DNA from: Acidobacteriota bacterium
GTDB lineage: Bacteria; Acidobacteriota; Thermoanaerobaculia; Multivoradales; JAGPDF01
DNA length: 64,000 nt
Assembly: GCA_014584695.1 (NCBI GenBank)
Contig: JACTMI010000019.1
Coordinates: 1-64,000, forward strand
Direction: 5' to 3'
This document shows positions 28,153-38,299 of the stretch, piece after piece. Each line of letters opens with the position of its first letter. The stretch's first letter is position 1. The position numbers and the translations under genes were made by a program. The notes beneath the pieces are model-generated. The model had not been told where the DNA came from, did no database searches, and saw only the letters and a program-made list of their open reading frames with translations.

Positions 28153-28231
28153 CGGCAGGCTCCGCGACCCGCCCGCGACGACTTCGGCGGATCGGCACAG
28201 ACCCGCGGGAGCTGCGATTCGGACGAGGTGT

Positions 28232-28804
28232 CTACGAGGGGCGCGGAAGGACGGTGTAAACGCGCTCGATGAACCCCTGGAATTCCGCCATGTAGTTGCG
28301 CAGAAACTCCTCGGTCTCCCGATTGGTCACCACGCCCTCCTCGGTGATCAGGCCGCGCTCGAACTGGATGTACGCCTCGATCGAGTTCATGAGAGGCGAG
28401 TTGCAGAACGCGAGGATGCTGCGCAGGTGCTGCTGTCCGACTGCGGTGCCGATCTTGCCGGGCGAGGTGCCGATCACGGCCGAGGGCTTGCGCGTGAACG
28501 AGTTCTTTCCCCAGGGCCGGCTCGCCCAGTCGATCGCGTTCTTGAGCCCGCCCGGGATCGACCGGTTGTACTCCGGCGTGACGAAGAGCACCGCGTCGAC
28601 GGCGGCGATGGAGCGCTTGAACTCCACCGCGACCGGCGGATAGTTCGCGTCGTAGTCGTAGCTGTAGAGCGGCAGGTCCCTGAACGGGACCTCCGTCATC
28701 TCGAGCTCCGACGGCGCGAGGCGGACGAGCGCCTTTGCGAGGAGGCGATTGATGGAAGCCGCTGCCAGGCTGCCGACGAAGTATCCGACCTTGTAACGGT
28801 TCAT
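28232..28804 (-). CDS. NADPH-dependent FMN reductase (quinone/azo-reductase type)
   Basis: A 190-residue flavodoxin-like protein: FMN phosphate loop GSLAAASINRLLAKAL (residues 11-26), FVTPEYNRSIPGGLKNAIDWASRP (about 77-100), the PF03358 signature, and GTSPGKIGTAVGQQHLRSIL. These enzymes reduce quinones or FMN with NAD(P)H and are typical of redox-stress regulons that also contain pirin, YceI and DoxX, all present in this window. AGGAGG lies 4 bases before the ATG. It is divergent from the cardiolipin synthase gene. Confidence 0.92.
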   Translation of the reverse strand: MNRYKVGYFVGSLAAASINRLLAKALVRLAPSELEMTEVPFRDLPLYSYDYDANYPPVAVEFKRSIAAVDAVLFVTPEYNRSIPGGLKNAIDWASRPWGKNSFTRKPSAVIGTSPGKIGTAVGQQHLRSILAFCNSPLMNSIEAYIQFERGLITEEGVVTNRETEEFLRNYMAEFQGFIERVYTVLPRPS

Positions 28805-28861
28805 GAGACCTCCTCTAGTCCAGCCTCGCCACTCTGACCCATTTCGATACGCTTGACCATC

Positions 28862-30358
28862 ATGTCCGCGAGAAATGCGGGGCCCGCGGCTCCGCTGGCA
28901 CCGGCGGCCGCGGCCCCTTCCGGAACCCGAAGGCGTCCTCGCGGGAAGCTCGTGCTGGCTTTTCTCGTCGCGCACGCGATTGGCTTCGTCTCCTCGCTCC
29001 ACGCGCTCATGAGCGTGCGAACTGCCCAAGGCACCATCGCCTGGGTGGTGTCGCTCAACGCCATGCCACTCGTCGCCGTGCCCGCTTACTGGGTATTCGG
29101 CCGCTCCAGGTTCGAGGGCTTCGTGCTGCAGCGCCGGTCGCTCGATTCGCTCGGCGAGCCGCACGAGAGCGCCGTCGCACGGCGGCTGGCGCCGATGGTG
29201 CCCGACTTCGCGCGCGCGCCCGGTGCATCGCTTGCCGGCCAGCGGCTCGCGAAGCTGCCCTACCTGGGCGGCAATGAAGTCGAGCTACTCGTCGACGGTG
29301 AGGCGACCTTCCGGAGCATCTTGGCCGGGATCGGGCGGGCGCGGCGTTACGTGCTTGTCCAGTTCTACATCGTGCGCGACGATCGCATCGGGCGGGAACT
29401 GCGAGACCTGCTCGTGGAGAAGGCGCGCGCGGGCGTCACCGTCCGCTTCCTGTACGACGAACTGGGGAGCGGTGATCTGCCGCGCGGTTACCGCCAACAG
29501 CTCGCCGCCGCCAGCGCGCGGATGGTGCCGTTCGGCGCCACTCGCGGTCCGGGGAATCGGTTCCAGCTCAACTTCCGCAACCACCGAAAGATCGTCGTCG
29601 TCGACGGGGAGGAGGGCTGGGTCGGTGGTCTCAACGTGGGCGACGAGTATCTCGGGCGCGACCCGGCGATCGGAGCCTGGCGCGACACCCACTTGCGGAT
29701 CGCCGGACCGGCGGTCCTGGGCCTCCAGCTCTCGTTCGTCGAGGACTGGAACTGGGCGACGGGGGAGCTGCTGTTCGACGAGCTGGCTTGGCCGGTCGAC
29801 GCTCGCGGCGAGCGGGCGGTGCTGGTGGTGCCGAGCGGCCCGGCGGATCGCCTCGAGACCGGAAGCCTCCTGTACCAACAGGCCATCCAGAGCGCGCAGC
29901 GACGGATCTGGATCGCGACCCCCTACTTCGTTCCCGATGGAGCGGTGCTCGGCGCCCTGCATCTCGCGGCGCTTCGCGGCGTAGACGTTCGCCTGATGAT
30001 CCCCGCGCGCTCGGACAACCGGCTCGTGGACGCCGCGAGCGAGAGTTTTCTCGAGCCGCTCCTGGGCTCGGGCATTCACGTCTACCGCTACGAAGGCGGT
30101 TTTCTGCATTCCAAGCACTTCGTCATCGACGACCGCGTCGGAGGGGTAGGAACGGCGAACGTGGACAACCGTTCGTTCCGGCTCAACTTCGAGGTCACGG
30201 CGGTCGTCGCCGACTCGCGGTTCGCCGGCGAGGTGGCGGCGATGTTCGAGAGCGATCTCGCCCGTTCGAGTCCGGTGTCCGCAGAGGAGCTGTCCGGACG
30301 CTCCTTCTGGCGCCGGGCGTTCTCGCGCGGCGCACATCTCTTCTCTCCGGTCCTCTAG
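28862..30358 (+). CDS. cls: Cardiolipin synthase (phospholipase D family)
   Basis: A 498-residue protein with an N-terminal membrane region (two helices in residues 25-80) and two HKD motifs: NHRKIVVVDGEEGWVGGLNVGDEY (about 235-258) and HSKHFVIDDRVGGVGTANVDNRSFRLNFE (about 410-440). It condenses phosphatidylglycerol or related lipids to cardiolipin at the inner membrane. ATG 28862 is taken as start; a TTG nine bases earlier is possible. No clear ribosome site is visible. It converges on the isochorismatase-like gene with only 16 bases between the stops. Confidence 0.9.
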   Translation: MSARNAGPAAPLAPAAAAPSGTRRRPRGKLVLAFLVAHAIGFVSSLHALMSVRTAQGTIAWVVSLNAMPLVAVPAYWVFGRSRFEGFVLQRRSLDSLGEPHESAVARRLAPMVPDFARAPGASLAGQRLAKLPYLGGNEVELLVDGEATFRSILAGIGRARRYVLVQFYIVRDDRIGRELRDLLVEKARAGVTVRFLYDELGSGDLPRGYRQQLAAASARMVPFGATRGPGNRFQLNFRNHRKIVVVDGEEGWVGGLNVGDEYLGRDPAIGAWRDTHLRIAGPAVLGLQLSFVEDWNWATGELLFDELAWPVDARGERAVLVVPSGPADRLETGSLLYQQAIQSAQRRIWIATPYFVPDGAVLGALHLAALRGVDVRLMIPARSDNRLVDAASESFLEPLLGSGIHVYRYEGGFLHSKHFVIDDRVGGVGTANVDNRSFRLNFEVTAVVADSRFAGEVAAMFESDLARSSPVSAEELSGRSFWRRAFSRGAHLFSPVL

Positions 30359-30374
30359 CGCCCGCGCCGGTATC

Positions 30375-31136
30375 TCACTTCACGATGCCGAACGGATCGG
30401 GCACCGCATGCTGGTTCGCGTTGTTCCAGAAGTTCTGGGTCACGAAGGAGTACTCGGGCAGATTCTGATGGAACGGCTCCAGCATCGCGTTCGCGGTCGG
30501 AAGCTTCCAGTCGGCCTGCAGCTCGCAGGCTAGCGCGAAGGTGGTCACGAGCTCCGCGCCAGCGCGACTCATGCGTGCCATGGCGGCTTCCGCCTCGTAG
30601 CGGTTCCAGGCCCCGCACGCGTCCACGACGGGGAACACGCGGTACCCGTCCTGGAGCATCGAGAGCGTGGGCAGAGCGCAGCAGGTGCCGATCGTCACGC
30701 CTGCGAGGATGACGTGCCGGCGTCCGGTCTTCTGAACCAGAGCTTCGAATGCGCCCCGAAACGTCGGGTCCTCGTAGCAGTTGATGATCCCCGTGCGGCG
30801 GTAGATCGGCAGATCGGGGAAGAGCTCCTTGATCTCGGGCAGGGTGTCGCCGTTCTGCCACTGGGCGTTCGACGACGTGACGAGAACGGGAAGGTTCATC
30901 GCCTTGGCGACACGCGCCAGACCGACCACGTTGCTCTTGTACTCCGCGAGCGACGAGAAATCCCGGGCGCCGGCCATCAGGCCGATCTGGTGATCGACGA
31001 GCAGGACGATGGCGTTGTCGGCGGTCGGCTTGTCGTAGACGAAACGTCCTTCGCGCCTCGCCTCATCGACGGAGCTCCTCGGGGCGAGCGCCCGATCGGC
31101 GATCGGACTGACGATGTCCGAGGGTCGCGTGCTCAT
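30375..31136 (-). CDS. Isochorismatase-family cysteine hydrolase (YcaC-like)
   Basis: A 253-residue cysteine hydrolase. The catalytic Asp lies in LLVDHQIGLM (about residues 45-54) and the nucleophile Cys in LAGVTIGTCCALPTLSML (about 152-169); the intervening segment PVLVTSSNAQWQNGDTLPEI resembles YcaC-type hydrolases of unknown substrate. GAGGAGG precedes the ATG. No signal peptide. The N-terminal 40 residues are poorly conserved. Divergently transcribed from the antiporter gene. Confidence 0.85.
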   Translation of the reverse strand: MSTRPSDIVSPIADRALAPRSSVDEARREGRFVYDKPTADNAIVLLVDHQIGLMAGARDFSSLAEYKSNVVGLARVAKAMNLPVLVTSSNAQWQNGDTLPEIKELFPDLPIYRRTGIINCYEDPTFRGAFEALVQKTGRRHVILAGVTIGTCCALPTLSMLQDGYRVFPVVDACGAWNRYEAEAAMARMSRAGAELVTTFALACELQADWKLPTANAMLEPFHQNLPEYSFVTQNFWNNANQHAVPDPFGIVK

Positions 31137-31348
31137 GGCATCCTCCTCCTCTCGTTCGTCTGGCCCGCTCCGCGAGCGGGCCTGTTCGACGTCGATGCTA
31201 CCGCCGGTGGCGGTGGAAGGCACCTCGCGGCGGGCGGAGGATCCGGGCGGCGAGGGACCTCGCGCGGACGTTACAGGCGCGATCACGGACGAGCGCCCGC
31301 GTGCTGCCGCTTCGGAGCCGCCCGATCACCACGGTATCTTCGTCGCGG

Positions 31349-33364
31349 ATGGATCTCTACGTCGTCATCCCCCTGCTGCTCATCGGGGTCGTGCTGGCCG
31401 CGGTCTGGCTCGAGCGCTGGAGCGTGCCGGTCATCCTGATCGCGCTCGGGCTGGGGATCCTCTTCGGCAGCGACGTGCTGAACCTCTGGCACTTCGACGA
31501 CGTGGAGCTCACCAACCAGGTGGCGAACCTCGCGCTGGTCTTCATTCTCTTCCAGGGCGGCTTCGCGACCAAACGGGAGGACCTGCGCGCGGTCGCTCTG
31601 CCGGCTCTGGGGCTCGCGACCTGGGGCGTTCTGCTGACGGCGGCCCTGACCTTCGTCGGCCTGCGCTTCGCGCTCGGCTGGCCCGTGCAGATCTCCCTTC
31701 TGCTGTCGGTGATCATCTCGTCGACCGACGCCGCCGCCACCTTCTCGATCCTGCGCCGTCAAGCGCTGCCCGGAAAGCTGGCCTCGACGATCGAGATCGA
31801 GAGCGCGGCCAACGACCCGATGGCGATCCTCACCACCCTGGTCGTGGTGGAGTTCCTCACCACCGGCGCCAGCCAGGGGTGGCTGACAGTCCTGATCTTC
31901 CTGTGGAAGTTCGCGGTCGGCCCACTGCTCGGCTGGCTGATCGCGGAGGGCGCGATCCGGATTTTCGACCGCCTGAATCCTCAGGACCGCGGCTACTACT
32001 ACGTCCTGCTGCTCGGCGTGGTGCTGCTCAGCTACGGACTGACCGAGCTGGTTCGGGCGAGCGGGATGCTGGCCGCCTTTACCGCCGGGCTGGTGATGGG
32101 CAACCGCAAGTTCGTCTACCGGCAGGGGGTGGCGAACTTCGGCGCGGCGCTGGCGATGATCGCCAACATCGGCGTCTTCGTGCTGATGGGGGTGCTGGTT
32201 TTTCCGAGCCAGTGGGCGGACGTCTGGATGGATGGGGTCCTGTTGTTCGTGGTCCTCACCTTCGTCGCCCGGCCGCTGGCGGTCTGGCTCGGCACGGTCG
32301 GCATGGGGATCCCGCGGCGCGACCGCCACTTCATGAGCTGGGCGGGGCTGCGCGGCGCGGTGCCGATCGTGCTCGCCACCTACCCGATGGCCGCCGGCCT
32401 CGAGGTCGGGGAGCGGGTCTTCAACCTCGTCTTCTTCGCGGTCCTGCTGTCGGTTTCGATCCAGGGGTCGACGCTCGGCTCGTTCGCGCGCCAGCTCGGC
32501 CTCTCCGAACCGAAGCGACCGATGCCGCGCTACGGTGTCGAGCTGGTCACCATGGCACGGAGCGAGCTCGGCCTGATCGTCGTCGACCTGCCGGGCCCGC
32601 AGGGGCGCCCCGGGGCGCGGGTGCGCGATCTCGTCCTGCCGTCCGAGGCGCTGGTCACCCTGATCGCCCGCGGAGACGAGGTCGTTCCACCGACCGGCAA
32701 CACGCGGCTGCGCGGCTGGGATCAGGTCACTGTGCTCGCACTGCCGGAGAACGAGGAGCGGGTCCGCAAGGCTCTGCTGGCGAGCTTCGAGAGCGAGACC
32801 CCGGCGGAGGCCGCCGAGCCGGCGCCCGCCGCGCTTTCGGCCGACGAGCAGGCGACTCTCGATGCCCTGCGCGGACATGCGGTGCTGCTCGGCCACGGCC
32901 GGGTCGGCGCGATCCTCGCCGGCATGTTGCGACACGCGGACAAGCCGTTCGTCGTCATCGAGCAGGACGGCCTGATCGTCGAGCGATTGCGGCGGCAGGG
33001 GGCGCTGGCGCTGGCCGGTTCGGCCGATTCCTCCGCGGCGCTCGATCGCGCCGGGATCGCTCATGCGCGAATGTTGCTCGTCACCACCGCCAGTGTGATT
33101 TCCACGCAAACGGCGATCGAGTATGCGCAGTCCGTCAACCCGGAGATCGACGTGATCTCCCGGGTGCACTTCGCTGAGCAGCGGGATCGCCTCGAGCGAC
33201 TGCCGCGCACGCGGACCGTGCACGGCGAGGAGGAGCTCGCCTTCGCGATGGCCCGCTTCGCGCTGGGCGACTTCGGCCTGACCGAAAGCGAAGCCGAGGA
33301 GTGGGTCGACGACGCTCGCATGAGCCACTACGGCGGCGCAACGGCGCCAGAGCCGGTGCGTTAG
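31349..33364 (+). CDS. CPA1-type K+(Na+)/H+ antiporter with TrkA-C and TrkA-N domains
   Basis: A 671-residue protein. About 12 membrane helices (residues 1-395) carry the CPA1 core, including STDAAATFSIL (about 125-135) and the essential ND pair in ESAANDPMAIL. A TrkA-C domain (about 405-475, ELGLIVVDLPG...VTLIARGDEVVPPTGNTRL) and a TrkA-N Rossmann domain (about 505-620, VLLGHGRVGAILAGML) follow, suggesting nucleotide or redox gating as in NhaP2/KefC-type antiporters. ATG 31349 is chosen because it starts directly before the first helix. A DUF6448 fragment lies just after the stop. Confidence 0.9.
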   Translation: MDLYVVIPLLLIGVVLAAVWLERWSVPVILIALGLGILFGSDVLNLWHFDDVELTNQVANLALVFILFQGGFATKREDLRAVALPALGLATWGVLLTAALTFVGLRFALGWPVQISLLLSVIISSTDAAATFSILRRQALPGKLASTIEIESAANDPMAILTTLVVVEFLTTGASQGWLTVLIFLWKFAVGPLLGWLIAEGAIRIFDRLNPQDRGYYYVLLLGVVLLSYGLTELVRASGMLAAFTAGLVMGNRKFVYRQGVANFGAALAMIANIGVFVLMGVLVFPSQWADVWMDGVLLFVVLTFVARPLAVWLGTVGMGIPRRDRHFMSWAGLRGAVPIVLATYPMAAGLEVGERVFNLVFFAVLLSVSIQGSTLGSFARQLGLSEPKRPMPRYGVELVTMARSELGLIVVDLPGPQGRPGARVRDLVLPSEALVTLIARGDEVVPPTGNTRLRGWDQVTVLALPENEERVRKALLASFESETPAEAAEPAPAALSADEQATLDALRGHAVLLGHGRVGAILAGMLRHADKPFVVIEQDGLIVERLRRQGALALAGSADSSAALDRAGIAHARMLLVTTASVISTQTAIEYAQSVNPEIDVISRVHFAEQRDRLERLPRTRTVHGEEELAFAMARFALGDFGLTESEAEEWVDDARMSHYGGATAPEPVR

Positions 33365-33370
33365 CCACCC

Positions 33371-33476
33371 ACCGGACTCAAGGACGAAGCGCCGGAGGCC
33401 GTGATCCTCGCCGTGGACGAGGCGCTCGTGACCGGCAGGGTCGAGGGCGTCGTCGAGGAGCTGACAGCGGCGGCGC
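33371..33476 (+). pseudogene. DUF6448 gene fragment
   Basis: About 106 bases match 11094-11196 inside the intact DUF6448 gene at roughly 94 % identity and encode TGLKDEAPEAVILAVDEALVTGRVEGVVEELTA, with only conservative changes. Neither the signal peptide nor the C-terminus is present. The fragment lies in the short gap between the convergent antiporter and TDT genes, and its translation runs off into the TDT antisense. It is debris of a duplicated or transferred copy. Confidence 0.8.
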
Positions 33477-33491
33477 GACGTCGACAGCCTT

Positions 33492-34550
33492 TCAGGCAAA
33501 TCGCCGTTTCAGAAGCAGGCTTCGAAGGAGGCCGAGCAGCGTGGCGCTCCAGGCTACGAACGAGAGCGGAAGGAAGGCGTGTGAAATCGCCGCGAGCGGC
33601 GCCAGCGGAAGCGCCTCGGCGAGCCGAGAGGTCGCCGCCGCGTACATGCCGAGCGGGAAGACCATCCCCCAGTACTGCGGGTCGTAGTCGAGCGGGTGGC
33701 GGCGCACGATGTGGCGCCAGACGCCGAGCACGACGAGCAGCGGAATCCACCAGGTCCCGGCGGCCCAGAAGAAGAGCGTGAACCCCTTGAGGAAGGGGGC
33801 GAGCTCGACGAGCAGCGGCGAGCGCTCGCGGGCGAGCAAGAGCGAGGAACCGGCGAGCGTGGTGATGGCGACCGCCCCCATGCTGATCCAGTAGGGCGGC
33901 GTCAGCGTCGCCGTGGCCAGCGGCAGGAAAGTGAAGCGGTAGAAGATCAGCGTGATGATCGCGAGATAGAGCATGCAGCCGATCAGGAAGAAGACGAGCG
34001 CGCCGAAGGCGACCGCTTCCACGGGCCAGCCGAACGGATCGCCGAGGGCGAGCGCGAGCACGGCCACCGACTGCGTTGCGACCGTCGCGATCAGCCAGGC
34101 GCCGTTGATCCCCTGCTCGAGGGTCGGTTTCGTCTCGCGGACGATGACCGCGGCGAAGAATGCGTACATCACCAAGCCCCAGAGCGCGAGCCCGGCGCCG
34201 AACAGCGCCTCGGCCGCGCCGCGCCAGCCGGCGACCAACAGGCACTGGCTGCCGAGCACGCAGGTGCCGGCGACGGTGGTGAAGTAGCCCGAGCCGCGGG
34301 CGTGGTCGGCGAAGTCGGCGGCCAGCCGGCGCGGGAAGAGGACGAGCCGCGCGGCGGTCAGCGCGAGCAGCGTCGAGTAGGCCGGCAGGTTGACCCAGAA
34401 GAGGGCGCGGGCGAGCCGGGGCCAGCCGAGCAGGTGACCGGCGATCGAGACGATGCCGGTCGCCATGACCAGCGCGAAGTAACCCGGGAAAAGGTCGGCG
34501 ACGGCCTTCGCCAGTCGGCCGGCCGGCGGTCTTTCGGCGGAGGCGGTCAT
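33492..34550 (-). CDS. TDT-family (tellurite-resistance/dicarboxylate) transporter
   Basis: A 352-residue membrane protein with about ten helices of the SLAC1/TDT family, opening with FPGYFALVMATGIVSIAGHLLGW (about residues 20-43) and closing with WGMVFPLGMYAAATSRLAEAL. Members export sulfite, malate or small anions. It is the last gene of the molybdenum-enzyme operon, 23 bases after the DUF6755 gene, so anion exchange linked to that enzyme is plausible. Confidence 0.88.
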   Translation of the reverse strand: MTASAERPPAGRLAKAVADLFPGYFALVMATGIVSIAGHLLGWPRLARALFWVNLPAYSTLLALTAARLVLFPRRLAADFADHARGSGYFTTVAGTCVLGSQCLLVAGWRGAAEALFGAGLALWGLVMYAFFAAVIVRETKPTLEQGINGAWLIATVATQSVAVLALALGDPFGWPVEAVAFGALVFFLIGCMLYLAIITLIFYRFTFLPLATATLTPPYWISMGAVAITTLAGSSLLLARERSPLLVELAPFLKGFTLFFWAAGTWWIPLLVVLGVWRHIVRRHPLDYDPQYWGMVFPLGMYAAATSRLAEALPLAPLAAISHAFLPLSFVAWSATLLGLLRSLLLKRRFA

Positions 34551-34573
34551 CGTCGGTCGGCGCACCGGCCGCC

Positions 34574-34801
34574 TCAGCGCTCGAGCCGGTAGACGTAGCG
34601 CAGCAGGCCGAGGTTGAGCAGGAAGCAGATCAGGCTCGCCGCCGCCGCCGGCAGCGCGACGCCGTGATCGCCGCCCAGGAAGGCGTTCATCGTCGCGGTG
34701 AGCAGCCAGAGCTGGAGGACGACGATCAGCACCACGATCGAGACGATGCCGGCGAGGATGCGCAGGCGCTGGTCGCGCGAGAAGCGGCGGGGGCCGTTCA
34801 C
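34574..34801 (-). CDS. DUF6755 small membrane protein
   Basis: A 75-residue protein starting at GTG 34801, overlapping the Rieske stop (GTGA). RRFSRDQRLRILAGIVSIVVLIVVLQLWLLTATMNAFLGGD followed by a second helix (AAAASLICFLLNLGLLRYVY) gives a two-helix hairpin. This matches DUF6755 as I recall it. It has no cofactor motif and probably anchors or assembles the Rieske/ferredoxin part of the complex. Confidence 0.75.
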   Translation of the reverse strand: MNGPRRFSRDQRLRILAGIVSIVVLIVVLQLWLLTATMNAFLGGDHGVALPAAAASLICFLLNLGLLRYVYRLER

Positions 34802-35343
34802 GAGGTCCGCTCCGTGACGCCGACCGCCCAGACCACGCCGTCGCGCAACTCGAGCTCGACTCTCGGCAGCGGCCGGCGCGGCGGGCCGGAGAGCGGCCGG
34901 CCGGTCGCGAGGTCGAAGTTCCCTTCGTGGCAGGGGCAGTGGAAGCGGCCGCGATCGACCTGAGGCAGCACCGGGCAGGAGAGGTGGGTGCAGCGCTGGT
35001 CGAAGGCGACCACCTCGCTGGCCCCCAGCCGGACGAGCAGCTTCGGCTCCCCGGGGCCCGGATAGTCGAACTGGCGGAAACCGCCGATCGGCACCTCGTC
35101 GAGCCGGGCGATCGCCGTGGCGGGCAAGCCCGAGCGCCGTCCGAACAGGCTCTTGGCGAGGATCCACGCCTGGCCGGCGACGAACGCGAAGCTGGTGAGC
35201 ACGAGGAACTTGGTGAACTCCCGGCGCGCGACGTACTGGTCCTGCGGCACGTCGATCGGGAAGTCGCGCCGCCACTTCGGCTGCTCGGCCGCCGGCCGGC
35301 CATCGGGCGGGATCGTCAGCTCGTCCGGGTCGCGCACGGTCAC
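34798..35343 (-). CDS. Membrane-anchored Rieske [2Fe-2S] protein
   Basis: A 181-residue protein starting at GTG 35343 (AGGAGA 8 bases upstream). [22 protein letters not shown] (about residues 40-61) is a twin-arginine-like, uncleaved anchor. The Rieske ligands are C-T-H-L-S-C in [12 protein letters not shown] (about 118-129) and C-P-C-H in [15 protein letters not shown] (about 134-148). It likely passes electrons between a membrane b-type subunit and the molybdenum enzyme. It overlaps both neighbours by four bases. Confidence 0.9.
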   Translation of the reverse strand: MTVRDPDELTIPPDGRPAAEQPKWRRDFPIDVPQDQYVARREFTKFLVLTSFAFVAGQAWILAKSLFGRRSGLPATAIARLDEVPIGGFRQFDYPGPGEPKLLVRLGASEVVAFDQRCTHLSCPVLPQVDRGRFHCPCHEGNFDLATGRPLSGPPRRPLPRVELELRDGVVWAVGVTERTS

Positions 35344-35981
35344 GATTCGCTCTCCTGGTAGAGGTTCGCCAGCAGGGGGTCGAGCGCCTCGACGGCGGCC
35401 GCCGACTCGAGCGGTGCGGTGACCGCGAGCAGCGGCTCCGCGAAGCTCTTCGGCACCAGCATCCGCACCCGCGTCGTGATCACCTGGGCGCCGAAGCGGA
35501 AGCCGTCGACCGGGCGCGAAGCCGGGCGCAGCGCCTCGATCTCCTCGCGGGTGCCGAAGAAGAGCGCCTGGCTCGGGCAAACCGACGCGCACATCGGCTT
35601 CAATCCCCGCGACGTCCGGTCGTAGCACATGTCGCACTTCATCATCAGGTTGGCTTCGTCGTGCATCTTCGGCACGCCGAACGGGCAGGCGAGCACGCAG
35701 TTGTTGCAGGCGATGCAGCGCGCCTTGCGCGCGGTCTGCACGACGCCGTCCTCGGTGCGCTTGATGGCGTCGGCCGGGCAGACCTCGGCGCAGGTCGGCT
35801 GGTCGCAGTGCATGCAGACCACCGGCACCGTCTGGGTCGAGCGGGCGCGATCGACGAAGTCGAGCTGGATCATCGACACCCCCTTGTGGGTGTCGCACTC
35901 CGAGCAGGCCTGGACACAGGCGTTGCAGCCGATGCAGCGCGCCGGGTCGAGGTAGAAGTGGCGGTCGGCGGGGACGGGCAT
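35340..35981 (-). CDS. 4Fe-4S dicluster ferredoxin subunit (NrfC/DmsB-like)
   Basis: A 213-residue iron-sulfur protein with four cysteine groups: [15 protein letters not shown] (about 17-31), [14 protein letters not shown] (about 56-69), [16 protein letters not shown] (about 89-104) and [21 protein letters not shown] (about 116-136), the ligand set for up to four clusters as in electron-transfer subunits of molybdopterin oxidoreductases. A 60-residue C-terminal extension is less conserved. AGGAG lies 5 bases before the ATG, 11 bases after the catalytic subunit. Confidence 0.92.
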   Translation of the reverse strand: MPVPADRHFYLDPARCIGCNACVQACSECDTHKGVSMIQLDFVDRARSTQTVPVVCMHCDQPTCAEVCPADAIKRTEDGVVQTARKARCIACNNCVLACPFGVPKMHDEANLMMKCDMCYDRTSRGLKPMCASVCPSQALFFGTREEIEALRPASRPVDGFRFGAQVITTRVRMLVPKSFAEPLLAVTAPLESAAAVEALDPLLANLYQESES

Positions 35982-35992
35982 CGGGCTCCTCG

Positions 35993-38299
35993 TCAGCCGC
36001 CCGCCATCGGGAGCGACGGGCGTCGGGAGGGGGTCGAGACCTCGGCGGCCGCGCACGATTCCTCCGCGGTCGCCGGCCGCAGCCGGACCGCGCAGGCCTT
36101 GAACTCGGGGATCTTCGAGATCGGGTCCTGAGCCGCGATCGTCAACCGGTTGACGCTGCGCTGCCCGGGCCAGTGGTACGGGACGAAGATCGTGTCGGGG
36201 CGGATGGTCGCTACGACCCTGGCGCGCAGCGTCAGCCGGCCGCGGCGCGTCTCGGCGGTCGCCCAGGTGCCGTCGCCGATGCCCAGGTGCTCGGCGAGAT
36301 TCGGATGGAGCTCGATGAACGGCTCGGGGTCCATGTCGAGCAGCGGACCGATCCGGCGCGTTTGGGTGCCGGAGAGGAACTGCCCGATCAGGCGGCCGGA
36401 GGTCAGGATCAGCGGGTACTCCGCGTCGGGGACCTCGGTCGGCGGGGCGTAGGCGGCGACGTTGAAACGCGCTTTGCCGTCCGGGAAGTAGTAGGGCCCG
36501 GCCCCCTTCGCCACCACGTTCCACGAGCCGGGCTCGAACAGGCGCGGCGTGCCGGGGTGGTCGTCCGACGCGCAGGGCCAGAACACCCCCTGCTGGCGTT
36601 CGACCTTCTCCCAGCTGATCCCGGAGTAGTCGGCCACACCCCCCTTCGAGGCGACGCGCAGCTCCTCGAAGATCTCGCGCGGGCCGGCGAAGGTGAAGCC
36701 GCGCTCGCGGCCGAGGGCGCGCGCGAGGTCCTGGACGATGCGCCAGTCCTGGCGCGCCTCGCCGGGGCATTCGATCGCCTGGTTGATCTTGATCACCCGC
36801 CCCTCGGCGGTGGTGACCGTCCCTTCGTCCTCCTCGTGGAGCGAGCCGGGCAGCACGAGGTCGGCGTGGCGCGCGGTCTCGTTGAGGAAGAAGTCGATGG
36901 CGACGTAGAAGTCGAGTCGGCCGAGCATGGCGCGCACGAAATCGCTGTCGGGCAGCGAGACGAGCGGGTTGAAGCAGATCGACAGCAGCCCCTTGATCTC
37001 GCCGCGCTCGATGCGGCGGAAGATCTCGTAGGCGTCGACCCCCGGCTGCGGCAGATCTTCCGGGGCCATCCCCCAGACCCCGGCGACGTAGGCGCGCGCC
37101 TCCGGGTCGGCGAGCTTCCTGCCGCCCGGGAGCTGGTCGCACTTCTGGCCGTGCTCGCGACCGCCCTGGCCGTTGCCCTGGCCGGTGATCGTGGCGTAGC
37201 CGCAGAATTCGCGCCCGATGCGGCCCGAAGCAAGCACCAGGTTGATCGCGCCGAGCACGTTCGCCACGCCGTGGCTCGAGTGCTCGATGCCGCGGGCGTG
37301 CATCAGGAAGCTGGTCTTCGCCGTCCCCCACCACTCCGCGGCCTGGCGGATCGCCGGCTCGGCGATGCCGGTGGTGCGCGCGGTGCGCGCCGGCGTCCAC
37401 TCGGCGACGTGGCGGGCCACGTCGTCGAAGCCGACGGTCGAGCGCTCGACGAACTCTCGGTCGATCCAGCCGTGCTCGATCATCAGGTGGAGGACGCCGT
37501 TGAACAGCGCGACGTCGGTGCCCGGCCGGATCGGCAGGAACAGGTCGCAGGTGCGGGCGATCGGTGTCAGGCGCGGGTCGACCACGATCACCTTGGCGCC
37601 ATGCTCGCGCGCCTGCCAGACGTAGTCGGTGGTGATCGGCGCGCACTCGGCGACGTTGGCGCCGGAGATCCAGATCAGCTCGGCGCCGAGGATGTCGCTC
37701 CAGGGGTTGGCGGCGCGGTCGATGCCGAACGCCTTGGTGTTGCCGGCGCCGGCCGAGACCATGCAGAGCCGCCCGTTGTAGTCGATGTTCGAGGTCGCCA
37801 GCGCCATGTGGGCGAACTTGCCCATCAGGTAGGCCTTCTCGGTGGTCAGGCTCGCGCCCGAGAGCACCGCCATGGCATCGCGGCCGTGCGCCTCCTGGAT
37901 CCGTCGGATCTCGGCGGCGGCGCGCTCGATCGCGCGGTCGTAGGCGATCGGCCGGAAACCTCCGGGCGCCGCTTCGTCGCGCTCGAGCGCGGAGAGCAGC
38001 CGGTCGGGGTGCGCCCCCTGCAGGTAGCGCTTGATCCCTTTCGGGCAGAGCATGCCGCGGTTGAACGGGAAGTCGTAGCGCGGCTCGAAGCCGACCACCT
38101 GCTCGTCCTTGACCTTCAGGCGGATGCCGCACTGCTGGCCGCAGAAGCAGCAGTGGGTGTCGACGATGCGGTCGGGCTCGACGCCGGTGTCGAGGCGCAC
38201 GCCCGCCGACCAGGCGGGGTGCGGACCGAACGGGTCGTCCGGGAGCGGATCGAGCGGCGTGCGGCGCTCGCGTCGCGAGGCCGGAATCGGGTCAGCCAT
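35993..38299 (-). CDS. NasA/NapA-like molybdopterin oxidoreductase, catalytic subunit
   Basis: A 768-residue Mo-bisPGD enzyme. The N-terminal [4Fe-4S] site is C50-x2-C53-x3-C57-x27-C85. The molybdenum ligand is predicted to be C179 in [17 protein letters not shown], a context closer to assimilatory/periplasmic nitrate reductases than to formate dehydrogenases, which have Cys/Sec followed by His. A molydopterin-binding domain forms the C-terminus ([46 protein letters not shown]). There is no Tat signal, so it is probably cytoplasmic. Nitrate is the likeliest substrate, but this is inferred from one motif. The operon with a ferredoxin, Rieske protein and b-type membrane subunit points to quinol-linked electron supply. 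Confidence 0.85.
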   Translation of the reverse strand: MADPIPASRRERRTPLDPLPDDPFGPHPAWSAGVRLDTGVEPDRIVDTHCCFCGQQCGIRLKVKDEQVVGFEPRYDFPFNRGMLCPKGIKRYLQGAHPDRLLSALERDEAAPGGFRPIAYDRAIERAAAEIRRIQEAHGRDAMAVLSGASLTTEKAYLMGKFAHMALATSNIDYNGRLCMVSAGAGNTKAFGIDRAANPWSDILGAELIWISGANVAECAPITTDYVWQAREHGAKVIVVDPRLTPIARTCDLFLPIRPGTDVALFNGVLHLMIEHGWIDREFVERSTVGFDDVARHVAEWTPARTARTTGIAEPAIRQAAEWWGTAKTSFLMHARGIEHSSHGVANVLGAINLVLASGRIGREFCGYATITGQGNGQGGREHGQKCDQLPGGRKLADPEARAYVAGVWGMAPEDLPQPGVDAYEIFRRIERGEIKGLLSICFNPLVSLPDSDFVRAMLGRLDFYVAIDFFLNETARHADLVLPGSLHEEDEGTVTTAEGRVIKINQAIECPGEARQDWRIVQDLARALGRERGFTFAGPREIFEELRVASKGGVADYSGISWEKVERQQGVFWPCASDDHPGTPRLFEPGSWNVVAKGAGPYYFPDGKARFNVAAYAPPTEVPDAEYPLILTSGRLIGQFLSGTQTRRIGPLLDMDPEPFIELHPNLAEHLGIGDGTWATAETRRGRLTLRARVVATIRPDTIFVPYHWPGQRSVNRLTIAAQDPISKIPEFKACAVRLRPATAEESCAAAEVSTPSRRPSLPMAGG

